64,000 nt of DNA, taken from Temnothorax longispinosus. Lineage: Eukaryota; Arthropoda; Insecta; Hymenoptera; Formicidae. Position 1 is the stretch's first letter. The number at the start of each line of letters is the position of its first letter. The notes beneath the pieces are model-generated. The model saw nothing but the letters and a program-made list of their open reading frames with translations, was not told where the DNA came from and did no database searches. The stretch spans positions 5,332,001 to 5,396,000 of the forward strand of contig NC_092360.1 in NCBI RefSeq assembly GCF_030848805.1. Direction: 5' to 3'. Positions 28,356-38,582 of this stretch are shown one piece after another. A program made the translations under genes and the position numbers.

Positions 28356-31000
28356 TTATATAAAATGTGCACAAATTTTAATATTACAAAAATTAATTTT
28401 AAATTTTCGCGAATCAATTGTAAGATTCTTTTGTCATTAAATGTACTTTTGTAAATGCCATGGGGAACAAAGTAAGCTCACACATATACTCGCCCAGAAT
28501 AAAAGAAAAAAATATCAAACCGCGTAAAGGTTCCCGAAGGTAGTCGTAGCTCCCTTCGTAAGCTGGGGGTAATTGGTCGTTCTTGGTTTTAATTGGCTAC
28601 ACACCGATGATTTTCGGCCCGGTTGTTAAGGCTTACGTTGTGTTGCGTTGTAAACGGTCCGCTGGAAGTTGGTCGAAATTTAGAGAAAAAATTTTGGTGG
28701 CCGAGATAGGGAGATGGCCCTGTCTACGTGTACATATATATATAACCCACAATCGAAATCGAGACCCACGTGTTTACGACCGGTAAACTGGGCGGGTTCA
28801 ATCGATGGCCAATTATACACGCGTTAATAGAAGCCCGGCGAATTTTATAACTGGGTCCACTGTATCCGATGTGTTTTACATAAATTTATCCGACGATCGG
28901 GGAAGTCGATGGGCGTGACGAGGGAAGTCGAAAAGTGCGACGGGTAACACAAAGTTTAAGAATACGATCGCGATTTTATGAGCATTTTAAGACATTTTAA
29001 CGACGTGTGTGCGTAACAGGAATAAATTGCAATGCTGTGTTTTGAGATAAAAAAAAATGATTCAGAAATTAACTCGGGTAAAGTTGATGATAACGTAGTG
29101 TGACGAGAATAAGCCGACAAAGAATTACAAGATATATTATTTACGAAAAAACGAAAATCTACTTCTTTTTGCTGAAATGTCGTGTTATCATTTTTCTTAC
29201 AATTAGTGGAAGTCATGAATTTTTTATATAAAATTTATAAAAGATTATCGCAAAAAGAAACAATATTTAGAAAATATTTATTGCTCAGAATTGTATGCTT
29301 AGAATGTGCAACAGGGACAATAGCGTATATAGTAAACATTTACAGCAATAATAAAAGAAGTAAAAAAGGGAAATTTATATTATATTATATACGTACTTTA
29401 TATATAATTATAGTACTTCATACCTAATACTTATAGTATTTTATAAACATTGTATAAAAATCGAAATAAAAATCAGTTATTGCATTTTTATTAATATCTA
29501 AAATTTCTTTACTTTTAATATAGTGATTAAGATGTACGAAAAAAGTAATAAGTTGATTTCGATTTTTGGTCTAATCTGTAGATAACATAATCATTATAAG
29601 CATATATAATACATATCTTGTGGATCTACTTGCCTCTTCTATTATTACGAAGCATATGATTTTATAATTGATATCAGATATTAGCAGATCGAAATCCGCG
29701 GCGAGTCCAACATCTTCCGTTTTATGCCGCCATTCAGAACTCACTGGCGTTTATGGCCAGTGGACTAAGAGGCCGATTAACGACCAATTATGTACACGTT
29801 CACGAAGTGAGCCTGTGATTCTCGAAATTGAGCCTTGCGGCCTAGTTTCTTACCAGTGAGATTTTCTCCGACTACAAGACTCAAGAAAGAAAACGAAACG
29901 AAAGAAGAAGCGTCGGCGTCAGCAGATGGAGATGCGAGACGAGGAAGAGGGAGGCTAGATTCAAGAGACAGAGGGGAAAAGGTTAGACTGATGAAGTCTA
30001 TTGGTCCCCAACGCGGTTTCGAAAGCCTATAGTGCCTACCATATAATTGTTACGTTATTAAATACCGCTTAAGTTAAACCGCGCCCTTTCAAGGAAATTC
30101 CTGTCAAAGAAGGTCTCTTTAATTAAGGGGTATCCGTGGCATCCTCCCTCGTACGTTCTCCAGGAAAACGAACTTTTAATAGGCGGTAGTGTTTAGAGAG
30201 CGATCTGCAAGAGTGAATTCGATGGAGATAATCAATGCCTGTGTGATACGAAGCCTTTCGAGGCGTTTTATATTTATTGGGATCTAAATAATCCATATCA
30301 TTGACGTAATAGACTTATCATATATTTAGTCTATTTAATATAACAATCGTAACGGAATTTCATAAAAAAGATATTAACGTTATAATTTATGATTTTAAAT
30401 TATTTTGATATTAATTTGATATTAATATTACATTATATGTGTTTTTTAATTGATAATTTTATATTCAAAATTGCGTACATATTAGAAAAAAATGTGAACG
30501 TAAATAAATAAATGTATGGCAAGAAATGTGTACCATAAAAAAGAAATTGTTGAAAATTATTATTATGAGGTTGTTAATGTTCTATACGCAGCAAAAGCTG
30601 CATAGTTGACGAAAGCTCGATGATGATCCAAGGCGTCGACAGTCACGCATTGTTTTGACGTTGGCCTGAGTAATCGTCGAATATGCATACAATATGCACC
30701 AGGTGTTCCGTCGGGAAGCGAACGACGTGCGGTTCGCCTTGCCATGCAAATGCGCCCGTAATAATTTATTTAAATGTAAGTCAGTCACAATCCTGTGGAT
30801 GCGCATATATAATATTTACTATACGTGCTGTACGTATTCGAGACGCTACTTCAACAGCTAATAGAAAATCACATAAAAAATCAGAAACACCCGCATAACA
30901 TTGTTCCCAATACTTTTCGATGCTGTTAGTGTTTCTATTATATGTAATAAATACATATTATTTTGAATAATAAGTGAAATAGGACCGCGATATGAATCTT
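27423..31000. other. Non-coding stretch
   Basis: Mostly AT-rich, with a CpG-rich interval at 27600-28060. Nothing codes convincingly on either strand. Confidence 0.6.
28323..28352. repeat. (GA)n microsatellite
   Basis: Pure GA run of 30 bases in AT-rich surroundings. Confidence 0.95.
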
Positions 31001-31542
31001 ACAATTAATTAGAGAAGATGCCATTTTTGGTTGAACTGAATCTTGATAACTGCAATGATAATATTTCTGTGTGAATTTTATATACTTTTTCCAACTCAGT
31101 AAACTGCGCGCCGATTATTTGTCGATCTTAAATAACAGTTTTTTGAATAGAATTTTAAAAAGTATACTTATTAAAGTACAATATTTCTGTGCAAATTTTA
31201 TGCACTTTGTCCAATTAAGAAAATGTCTCAGTGATCGAATTAAAAACGCCCCTGATTGTAGGAATATCCAGGTTCAAACTCTGACTGTGGTGATATTTTC
31301 CGCAATAAACTCTTTACAGTGTTTTAAAAAGGATGTTTGATAGCATCAAAAATTAAACCGATTTAAGTTTGTAGATTTACTGTTCCAACAATGAGCTGTA
31401 TATGACCGGCAAATAATCAGCGCGCAGTTTAACGATTGTGAGTTAAAAAAAGTATACAAAATTCACATAAAAATATTATTATTAAGCTACAATAAGATCC
31501 AGTCCAACTAAAAATATCAGGCTTCTTCTCTAATTAATTATA
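31001..31542. mobile_element. Fold-back element with ~120-base imperfect arms
   Basis: The left arm (31001-31125) starts AATTAATTAGAGAAGATGCC and runs through TGTGTGAATTTTATATACTTTTTCC and AAACTGCGCGCCGATTATTTG. The right arm (31404-31542) is the inverse, ending CTTCTTCTCTAATTAATTATA. A third, directly repeated portion (ATATTTCTGTGCAAATTTTATGCACTTTGTCC) lies in the loop at about 31182-31213. No coding potential is evident. Confidence 0.7.
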
Positions 31543-33603
31543 ACATATTATTTAATACGTTATTATTTAACAATTGTTGAACTAATGTAAGTTTAACAAT
31601 TAAGAAATATCCCATCATACAAGAATAATGGCTATACGCCATATATATAATAATACATTAAATCAAACACATTGAACGATATTAATTTAACGTTAATTAA
31701 GTCTTGCATGTTTTACTGGAAATGAATTTCATGTTTACGACGAAGAATAAAATGGAATTCCATCGTGAGAGAATCAACAAGATTACCATGACAGTAATCC
31801 TTCGAAAATTGAAATCCGTTGAAAGCCGTTATAAGGCTGCTCTTTTAAAAACACATAAATTAGAAGCAAATAGCTGCACGAGAAAGCATCTTGAGCGGTA
31901 AATTATGGATCGCTGACACGCTGCTGTGCGCTCCTGTACCTATAATGTCCTCATCTCTCTCAACAGTTTTAGTCGTATCTAAGGTATGTTCTCGACTCGC
32001 GCGCGACAGCCGTTTCCGCATTCGAAGTGCCGCATCTCCGTAAGCTGCGCGAATTTAAATGCATAGATATAATTTACGTATGCGTACGTTCCTATATAAA
32101 CGTTATCACTTAATCATAAAATGGAGCTTAAGTTTTTCGCCCCGCCCCGTCTATACATCTCCATTATCATTCAGTTGGCTTCGAATCGTTTCTCCGGAAT
32201 CTCTTTATCGACGCGACGCGAATCCAGCATCCGACAGTAAAATCCGACGGAACATTGAGCTTCGATTGCGTTCGTTACGACGGCGCGCATTCACGTTTGT
32301 GCGGTGTAACCAGATCTTTACGCGACAATGAAACGGGGAATAATCGTTTGCGATTCTCCGTCGAGTCCAGCGGGCGCTGAGGACGGTTTTACGAGTGGTC
32401 GACTTTGGCTGCGCGGCGGCGCCGTCCTCAAGGCCGCGGGAAGACCCGTAAGGCCCTCCCGTCGGGAGGCCGGTAAAAAGAGGCTTGATTTATTCGAAAT
32501 TACGTTAACCATCGGCCATCTGCGAGGAGAGACCGTGCCCCGCGTTACCTAATTGAGAAACGCGATGGCCGATGAATCATCGCCGTTGCCGCGAGTGCGC
32601 CGGCGAGGGAGAGCCCGCGAATAGTTTTACGACCGTGAGAGTGGCGACAAAGAAGAGGACGATGATGGAGAATGGAAAGCGGACTGGAAAAAATCGGAGA
32701 AAGGGTAAAACATGCGCGGCGTAGGAAGAAGCACAGACGAGAGAATCGCGGGATTTGTGATCACGGAAAACTAAGAAATAAATAAATAAAATATTAATGC
32801 GGTGTCGAAACCTTTTTTTTTACGATATCATTAACAATATAATCATATTTTTATAGTATTTATTTGAAAAGTCATTTATAACTTTGACAATTACTGTATT
32901 TATTATTCAAGAATTTTTTCCTGCTGCATTTACATACGTGTCGTAATTACCACGATTGTCCCGGAAAGTAACAAGATCTTTCGAGGGCAAACGCAAATCG
33001 AGAAGTATTCGAAAAGAAAAAAGAACAGAACGCAGAATAAAAAGAAACCAACGGATAAAGAAATGCGAGTCTTGGCGTTCCCTTCGATTCCATGTCTTTT
33101 GTTCTTAACACGTTATCTGCGTACGAAGAAGACGACACGGAAGAATGGAAAGGGCAGGCGGGCTGGCGGGATAAGGCGGATGGAATAGCATATCGGGAGA
33201 AGCGCGCGGCGCGGCGCGCCGTGCGCCAGCGAGGGCCGGCTTTGTCCTTCCTTCTCTTCTACCGTTTTCTCGGCCTCGTCGTATACGCGTCGCCCAACCG
33301 CGACATAACCCGCCGTCGACCACACGCGTCGACAAGTAGATAAACCGATTGATATACGGCCTACATCCTACCGCTGCCTCCTATTCGTCTGCTCGCGCCG
33401 ATTTGGCGGCCGCTCATCATCGGTGTCGCGCGTGTCTCGTAACACGACTCGCCTCGCGACAAGCAGAAACCCGCGTGGTTAGGTCATGTTAGGTGCCAAT
33501 TCGCACAAGACTTATTAAGCAAAGATAACTCGTTACTCTTATGGGGAGAGAGAAAGAGAGAGAGAGAAAGAGAGAAAGAGAGAAAGAGAGAAAGAAAGAG
33601 AGA

Positions 33604-33641
<38 letters not shown>

Positions 33642-33968
33642 CACCAAGTTACTATCGAGATAAAGATTATGCTCACGAAGGAGAGGCATTCATTAACGGG
33701 GCATTACTCGTTACCGATTTACTATCTACTGATTGCTTGTTGCTGGTATTATCGCAACAACCTAATACGTCTTTATTAAGTAATTAATTACTAATTAATC
33801 AGAGATAAACAAGTGGACAGTATTTTTACTTTCTATTCACGCCTCTTTAGTCACCATCGATGTATCTCCCTCGTCATTATTATTATCATTCATTATACCG
33901 TCATTCATACGGGTGTTCCCATTTTCGCGTGTCTGCCTCGCCGGCGCGGCGGCGTCATCCGCATCGTC
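31543..33968. other. Non-coding stretch left of the large palindrome
   Basis: Contains a CpG-rich interval at 32200-32640 and the long GA tract at 33545-33637. If the left-hand divergent gene start is real, its later exons would lie in or beyond this stretch on the minus strand; I could not identify any. Confidence 0.55.
33545..33637. repeat. Long (GA/GAAA)n microsatellite
   Basis: A 93-base purine tract of GAGA with periodic AAAG breaks. It lies about 330 bases outside the left edge of the large palindrome. Confidence 0.95.
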
Positions 33969-34009
33969 AATAATGCCTCGAAATTGAAATTAAAAAATAA
34001 CTCACTCAC

Positions 34010-34056
34010 CGGTCGATGCGCAACAGCGGAGTTGTAAGCTGCAACCCTGCATTGAT
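34010..34056 (-). CDS. Possible second exon (47 bases), left copy
   Basis: This 47-base segment is bounded on the minus strand by a pyrimidine-containing acceptor (ATTTTACAG) and a strong donor (GTGAGT). Its counterpart at 36936-36982 has the same length and boundaries and differs at only three bases, while the flanking intron sequence has drifted more. Following exon 1 in phase, it reads INAGLQLTTPLLRID plus two bases. Another frame reads QCRVAAYNSAVAHRP, so the true frame is unsettled. Downstream exons would lie below 34000 on the minus strand; none was recognised. Confidence 0.45.
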
Positions 34057-34448
34057 CTGTAAAATATAAATATTTTTATATTAAAACAACGTAATAAATA
34101 CTTGAAGTAAATAATTAATTATCGTGCCCGTTGAATTTTTAAAACGTCATTTTAATATGGATATTTGATTTTAAGATGCTAATGAAAGAAACAATCACGG
34201 CCGCCGCAAGCGGGTGCATATTTCCGCATTAACTCGTTCGCATAATTAGTCCGTGAAAAATTATGCAAAAGTAATATTACGACCGTGAGAGTAAGAGAGA
34301 GACGCGACGTTCGCGACGTAATATCTCCTCACAATATGCCGGAGATCGAACTCCGGCGTTTCCGGCGAAATTGCGTCGGAGTTCGGTCGAGTAATGAGTG
34401 AGTATCATCACGGGACAGCAAAATAACAAACAAATAACATTTACTCAC

Positions 34449-34559
34449 CCTACGGTTGCTCCGCTGTCGCCCGATGCCTCCCAGGCCCCCTCCTCCTCCT
34501 CTCCTCGGTGTCGCATCTCCGTCGACGCACTCAGTCATTCGTTCACTTGATTCGTTCAT
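34449..34559 (-). CDS. Possible first coding exon of an unrecognised gene, left copy
   Basis: The exon has 37 codons, starts MNESSERMTE, then an acidic stretch and a Gly-rich and Arg-rich end (RQRSNRR). It ends at AGG|GTGAGT, a near-consensus insect donor, in phase 0. The same ATG exon is present in inverse orientation at 36418-36538. That duplication, the good donor and the matched second exon are the evidence that it is real. Joined to 34056-34010, the frame stays open for 52 codons. I do not recognise the protein. The Gly/Arg run lies over a purine-rich repeat, so part may be low-complexity drift, and the ATG could belong to an untranslated leader instead. Confidence 0.4.
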
Positions 34560-34687
34560 GCGTAAAAATATCGTTACTTATGATCGCGCGACGACACTTT
34601 CGACACACTTTGCACGGCACTCATTCCGGTATTAATCTCGCGACACGGCGCGTACTTATAATTACATGGCGGTCGAAAAGCTACGAC

Positions 34688-34738
34688 CTATGCGATCCGC
34701 TCGACGCCCGTCGATGTCCCGCAGGTAGATGCTAACAT
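34688..34738 (-). CDS. Upstream ORF of 16 codons, left copy
   Basis: This short frame reads MLASTCGTSTGVERIA then TAG, with CCGCC before the ATG. It lies about 130 bases ahead of the putative main ATG. All 51 bases are identical to the right copy at 36233-36283, although sequence on both sides has diverged. It may be a regulatory upstream ORF, or simply a well-preserved part of a shared promoter or leader. Confidence 0.3.
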   Translation of the reverse strand: MLASTCGTSTGVERIA

Positions 34739-35040
34739 GGCGGAGAGAATAAATCGCGCGGCCAACTTCACTCGCCACTCTCGCCCGGAGCAACCGGTGA
34801 TCTGTGATCGCTAATTAAACACGTCGCGGCGTTACTCGATTTAGGATTCGCTCGTATCATCCGTGTTCCGAAAACGACGACAAATTCACTCTGAAACCGC
34901 GCGCCACGACGCGAGATGCGAGAGGCGAACCAAGTTGATGGCTGAGAAAAGCGAAATTCGAAAGAATAATGTAATTTAAAGTCAGTATTATCGAACGCGA
35001 TACACCTCGGTATAAATTTCGCGAAGTACATGTATTAAAT

Positions 35041-35611
35041 ACACATTCGATATCACATATATCACACATATATGTATATAACAGTTTTCCGTAATCCGAA
35101 AACGGAGTCCGCGACGATACGTACGTTACTCCGCGCAACGATCTACGATCAGAGAGTCAGTAAATTCCAAGACGAGGTCGCGTGACGCGGGCGCCGCGCC
35201 GCGACTTTGCTGTAAACATGATGGAGTGGGGGTAGAGTGACTAGCACGGTGCGCGTCTCGGTGTGTCTAGTTACTTTACTCCCGCTCTATCCCCATTATT
35301 CGTGTTGCCGCGACGCCCGCGACCCCGTCGTTGCTCTCCTCGGATCGCGTCGCGGAGTAACATACGAGTCACGAGTCGCCGAGCAGCCGGTGTTTCAGAT
35401 TGCACATTACAGAAAACTGTGATACATCGAATGATTAAGGCCATTGCACGTAACAAAGTTTTAGTCATAATCGTAAGACCTTAAGAAAATAGACCAATCA
35501 CAGTCGATTATTCTCCTTGAGCTCGAAGAATAATCGAGTGTGATTGGTCTATTTTCTTATGGCCTTACGATTATGACTGAAACTTTGTTACGTGCAATGG
35601 TCTTTATAGCT
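35041..35611. promoter_or_regulatory. Central spacer between divergent gene starts; possible bidirectional promoter region
   Basis: This unpaired centre separates the two outward-facing copies. It is CpG-rich around 35160-35390 and contains a fold-back element at 35434-35606. No TATA box or coding exon is evident. Calling it a bidirectional promoter rests only on the divergent arrangement. Confidence 0.3.
35434..35606. mobile_element. Fold-back MITE-like palindrome in the centre of the large inverted repeat
   Basis: Arms of about 79 bases (35434-35512 and 35528-35606) are near-perfect complements around a 15-base loop. They contain AAGGCCATTGCACGTAACAA and GACCAATCACA with their inverse on the other side. 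Nothing is coded. The structure fits a small fold-back transposon remnant; the family is not identified. Confidence 0.7.
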
Positions 35612-35679
35612 AATACATGTGCTTCGCGGAAATTCTTCGGACACGAGGTATAATACGCGATCGATAATACTGACTTGTC

Positions 35680-35758
35680 GGAACGCAGTCGACGGTCCAA
35701 TGAGGAAATAGTTATTTTCGAAAAAGAAATTCTTTCATTGTACCATCGGTTGCGTTCC
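35680..35758. repeat. 79-base hairpin insertion present only in the right arm
   Basis: The left half begins GGAACGCAGTCGACGGTCCAA and the right half ends with the approximate complement TTGTACCATCGGTTGCGTTCC. The left arm of the large palindrome has no equivalent between its matching flanks, so this arrived after the duplication or was lost from the left arm. Confidence 0.55.
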
Positions 35759-36232
35759 AAAAAACCTGCGAGCATGACCGCTCTCATCTTTCTCTCTGCT
35801 TCGACATACGACTGAATGTAGACCGGCCCTAATCGATCTCGCTTTTCTCAACCGTCAACTTGATTCGCCGCTCGCGTCTCGCGGCGTGTCATGCGGCTTC
35901 GGCATTGTCGTTTTCGGAACACGGATAAAGAATACGAGCGGACGAATCGGAGTAATGCCGCGACGTGTTTAATTAGCGTCATTAGTGATCACAGATCGCA
36001 GTCTCTATTAACGTCGTACGTATTTAACTTTGTATTTAATCGTGTTTCGATATTTGGCGATCGTGGGAGATAAACACGAATGCGTATGTTCATAAATCGA
36101 TGATTTAATTGCACTTAACCAAAATCAACAACAAGCCTAACAAGAGTGACAAAGCAGCAAGTGTAGCGTCCTCGCGACGGTACGAGAGTGGCGAGTGAAG
36201 TTGGCCGCGCGATTTACGCAATTCTCTCCGCC

Positions 36233-36283
36233 ATGTTAGCATCTACCTGCGGGACATCGACGGGCGTCGAGCGGATCGCATAG
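36233..36283 (+). CDS. Upstream ORF of 16 codons, right copy
   Basis: Identical over 51 bases to the inverted copy at 34738-34688, and likewise placed upstream of the putative main start (36418). The perfect match argues for recent gene conversion between the arms or for constraint on this stretch. Confidence 0.3.
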   Translation: MLASTCGTSTGVERIA

Positions 36284-36417
36284 CTTCGTAGCTTTTCCGC
36301 CGCAATTCTTCCGTCGCCGTGTAATTAAGTACGCGCCGTGTCGCGAGATTAATACCGGGAGTGCCGTGCAAAAGTGTCGAAAGTGTCGCGTGATCATAAG
36401 TGACGATATTTTCACGC

Positions 36418-36538
36418 ATGGACGAGTCAAGTGAACGAGTGAGTGAGAGTGCCCCGACGGAGATGCGACATCGGTGGAGGACCGAGGAGAGGAGGAGGGG
36501 ACCTGGGTGGCATCGGGCAACGGCGGAGCAACCGTGAG
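36418..36538 (+). pseudogene. Matching first exon, right copy, frame disturbed
   Basis: This is the inverted duplicate of 34559-34449, starting MDESSERVSE. Relative to the left copy there is a 2-base length difference after the GAG codon near residue 10, which changes the frame. The new frame then reaches TGA at 36535-36537, at the exon edge. The donor has also changed from AGG|GTGAGT to GAG|GTAATT, which is weaker. On this evidence the right copy looks like a decayed or non-coding version. If the ATG is not used in either copy, this could instead be an untranslated leader exon. Confidence 0.4.
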
Positions 36539-36935
36539 GTAATTGTCATCATTTGTTTATTATTTTGCTTATCTGTGGCGAATTCCGCTACTTTCGAAGT
36601 TTAACTTTGGTGCAATTTCGTCGGAGTTCAATCTCCGGCATATGCGAGAAGAAATATTACGTCGCGAACATCGCGTGTGTGTCTCTTTTATTCGTACGGT
36701 CGTGATATTACTTGCACGATTTTTCGCAAATTAATTATGCGAACGAGTTAATGCGGAAATATGCAGCCGTTTGCGGCGGCCGTGATTGTTTCTTATACAT
36801 TAGCATCTTAAAATGAGATATCTATTAAAATGACGTTTTAAAAATTTAACGGGCACGATAATTAATTATTTACTTCAAGTATTCATTATGTTGGACACTG
36901 TTTTAATATAAATATAAAATATTTATATGTTACAG

Positions 36936-36982
36936 ATCAACGCAGGGTTGCAGCTTACAACTCCGCTGTTGCGCATCGGCTG
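36936..36982 (+). other. Matching 47-base mini-exon, right copy
   Basis: Bounded by TTACAG before and GTGAGT after, it is identical in length to the left copy and 44 of 47 bases match. Preserved splice signals suggest that the mini-exon is or was spliced in both orientations. One frame reads QRRVAAYNSAVAHRL and another INAGLQLTTPLLRIG. No stop occurs in the three frames that I checked, so the reading frame cannot be chosen from this copy. Confidence 0.45.
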
Positions 36983-37074
36983 GTGAGTTATTTTTTTATT
37001 TCAATATCGAGGCAATAGATTTGTAAAATTATATTACAAACGTAAATAACATGTATGTGTAAGAAATGAGATAT

Positions 37075-37354
37075 TACACTAAAAAAAAATATTTAGATCG
37101 AAGAAAATATTTACTTAGATACTGCCAATAACTTAATTACTTAATATAATCACATATTTATTTAGAATTAGATATTTTTACTTAAATTAAGTAATACTTA
37201 ATATAATCACATATTTATTTAGAATTAGATCTTTTTACTTAATTTAAGTAAAAATATCTAATTCTAAATAAATATGTGATTATATTAAGTAAATAAGTTA
37301 TTGGCAGTATCTAAGTAAATATTATTTTCTTGGATCTAATTTTTTTCCAGTGTA
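37075..37354. mobile_element. Fold-back MITE with TACACT(A/G)-type ends
   Basis: The ends read TACACTAAAAAAAAATATTT on the left and ATTTTTTTCCAGTGTA on the right. The arms run inward through ACTTAGATACTGCCAATAACTTA and its complement. The core holds a direct duplication of a roughly 45-base AT-rich unit (around 37152-37192 and 37196-37236). No coding sequence is present. The ends resemble those of the element at 7118-7241. Confidence 0.75.
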
Positions 37355-37394
37355 TAAAAGAATCACGAACAGCCTGCTTGTTCTAACAATTATT

Positions 37395-38167
37395 AGATAT
37401 TACATCAAAATTTTTATTTAAAATGATAAATTAATGTAGCGGTAGTGTTCTGTATTACTTAATCTTGTGAAATATCTTTATTGAATACATTATTTATTCC
37501 TACAGTTATTACAAAAAAATTAAAACGTTAATTAATCATTAAGGATTAAGAATATAACAATATATCACAAATTAATTAACGTTTTAATTTGTCTTTTAAT
37601 AACTTAGGAATAAATAATATATAATCTAAAAGGCTTACAAGATTAAAATCAATTACAAAAGTAAAGGAGCATCGAGCCGTAACAAAGTGTAAGCGTTAAT
37701 ATATTCAACATTAATATCAAAAAATTCAAATTTTGGTTCAACATCGAACCATCTTCAGTGTCTTACAATTTAGAAGCACAATTAATTACAGCATAAAATA
37801 CGCACGACATATCTATTATTAATCCGGATTACATTTAAAAAGTTAAGATATTTTGTTCGTTGCACGTCAAAATCAGAGAATTATTTTTTGTTCGTGATGC
37901 GAAACTTTGTAGGGTCTGCATTGTCTAACGTGTTCTAACGTGTACTAACGATGTGACAAAATAATTTTAATTAATATTTAATTAATAATTAATTAATAAT
38001 ATGTCGTGCGTATTTCGTATCGCTTACACCTTGTTACGGCTCGATGCTCCTTTACTTTTGTAATCAATAATATATTCGAGAAAGATATTTCACCAGATTA
38101 AATAATACAGAACACTACCGCTACATTAATTTATCATTTTAAATAAAAAATGTGATGTAAGTAATAT
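37395..38167. repeat. Long imperfect inverted repeat
   Basis: Left sequence with ATAAATTAATGTAGCGGTAGTGTTCTGTATTA is matched inversely near 38100-38150. TACAAAAGTAAAGGAGCATCGAGCCGTAACAA (37657-37688) is matched inversely near 38030-38065, and AATACGCACGACATAT (37797 on) near 38000-38015. The left arm is longer because another palindrome (37459-37647) and about 90 further bases are inserted. The right edge also repeats a short TTAAGAATATAA-type motif found inside the left arm. Confidence 0.7.
37459..37647. mobile_element. Palindrome nested inside the left arm of 37395-38167
   Basis: Paired arms run from TAATCTTGTGAAATATC with ATTATTTATTCCTA and GTTATTACAAAAAAATTAAAACG on the left to their inverse copies ending near 37647. 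A loop of about 30 bases lies at 37538-37569. The right arm of the enclosing repeat lacks this internal palindrome, so it is a later insertion or a local inverted duplication. Confidence 0.65.
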
Positions 38168-38359
38168 CCTTAAGAATTAAGAATATAAAAATATATCACA
38201 AAAATGAACTAATATATATTGTAAAATATTTCAATCTATTGCCTTGAAATGGATAGGCTAAAAATGGACCGATTTTCTCTCTAGAGCCTAAAACATATTT
38301 TTCTAATTTATAATCCTCTGCCGATTTTTTATTACACAAGGTTACGCACAGTCAGTGAT

Positions 38360-38582
38360 AGTGATACCATCAGTATCGGACCGAGACTTCTCCAGTATCC
38401 TGATTGATAAAATGGCTACGTTTCAATATTCACTGCCGGTACTGAAAATCTGTAAGTTTACATCACACTAGATTTTTAGTACTAACAGTGAATATCGAAA
38501 CGTAGTTTTAGCAATTTTTTTTCCAGTGTAGTTATCACTCAGGATATCGGAGAAGTCGCGGTCCCATTCTGATATTACTGCC
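38360..38582. repeat. Imperfect inverted repeat, ~85-110 base arms
   Basis: The left arm (38367-38450) holds GGACCGAGACTTCTCCAGTATCCTGA and CTACGTTTCAATATTCACTG. The right arm (38470-38581) holds their inverse with scattered changes. The right arm has an extra stretch with TTTTTTTTCCAGTGTA, the same terminal motif as the MITE at 37075-37354. Non-coding. Confidence 0.7.

Larger units (their letters stand above)
33969..35040. repeat. Left arm of a ~3 kb imperfect palindrome
   Basis: This segment is matched in inverse orientation by 35612-37014. The match starts at a shared edge (left reads TGCCTCGAAATTGAAAT; the right arm has its complement ending in CGAGGCAATAG). It continues through the exon-like segments, the intron and the upstream region to a shared inner edge near GTCAGTATTATCG and CGCGAAG(T/C)ACATGTATTA. 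Similarity is uneven. Some stretches are identical, such as the 51-base upstream ORF; others carry indels. The right arm is about 330 bases longer, partly from a 79-base hairpin insertion. No target-site duplication was found at the outer edges, so it is not clearly a transposon. Confidence 0.85.
35612..37014. repeat. Right arm of the ~3 kb imperfect palindrome
   Basis: This is the inverted counterpart of 33969-35040. It has the same order of parts from inside to outside: inner edge, upstream ORF, ATG exon, intron, 47-base exon, outer edge. It differs by a hairpin insertion at 35680-35758, further unmatched sequence to about 35850, and a longer leader around 36050-36170. The outer edge lies just past the donor at 36983 and ends in CGAGGCAATAG. 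The two arms read outward from the centre, as expected for a head-to-head duplication of a gene's 5' end. Confidence 0.85.

Noticed and set aside
30563..30806. Overlapping short minus-strand frames suspected of being a transposase tail
   Set aside because: No recognisable catalytic motif and no terminal repeats flank them.
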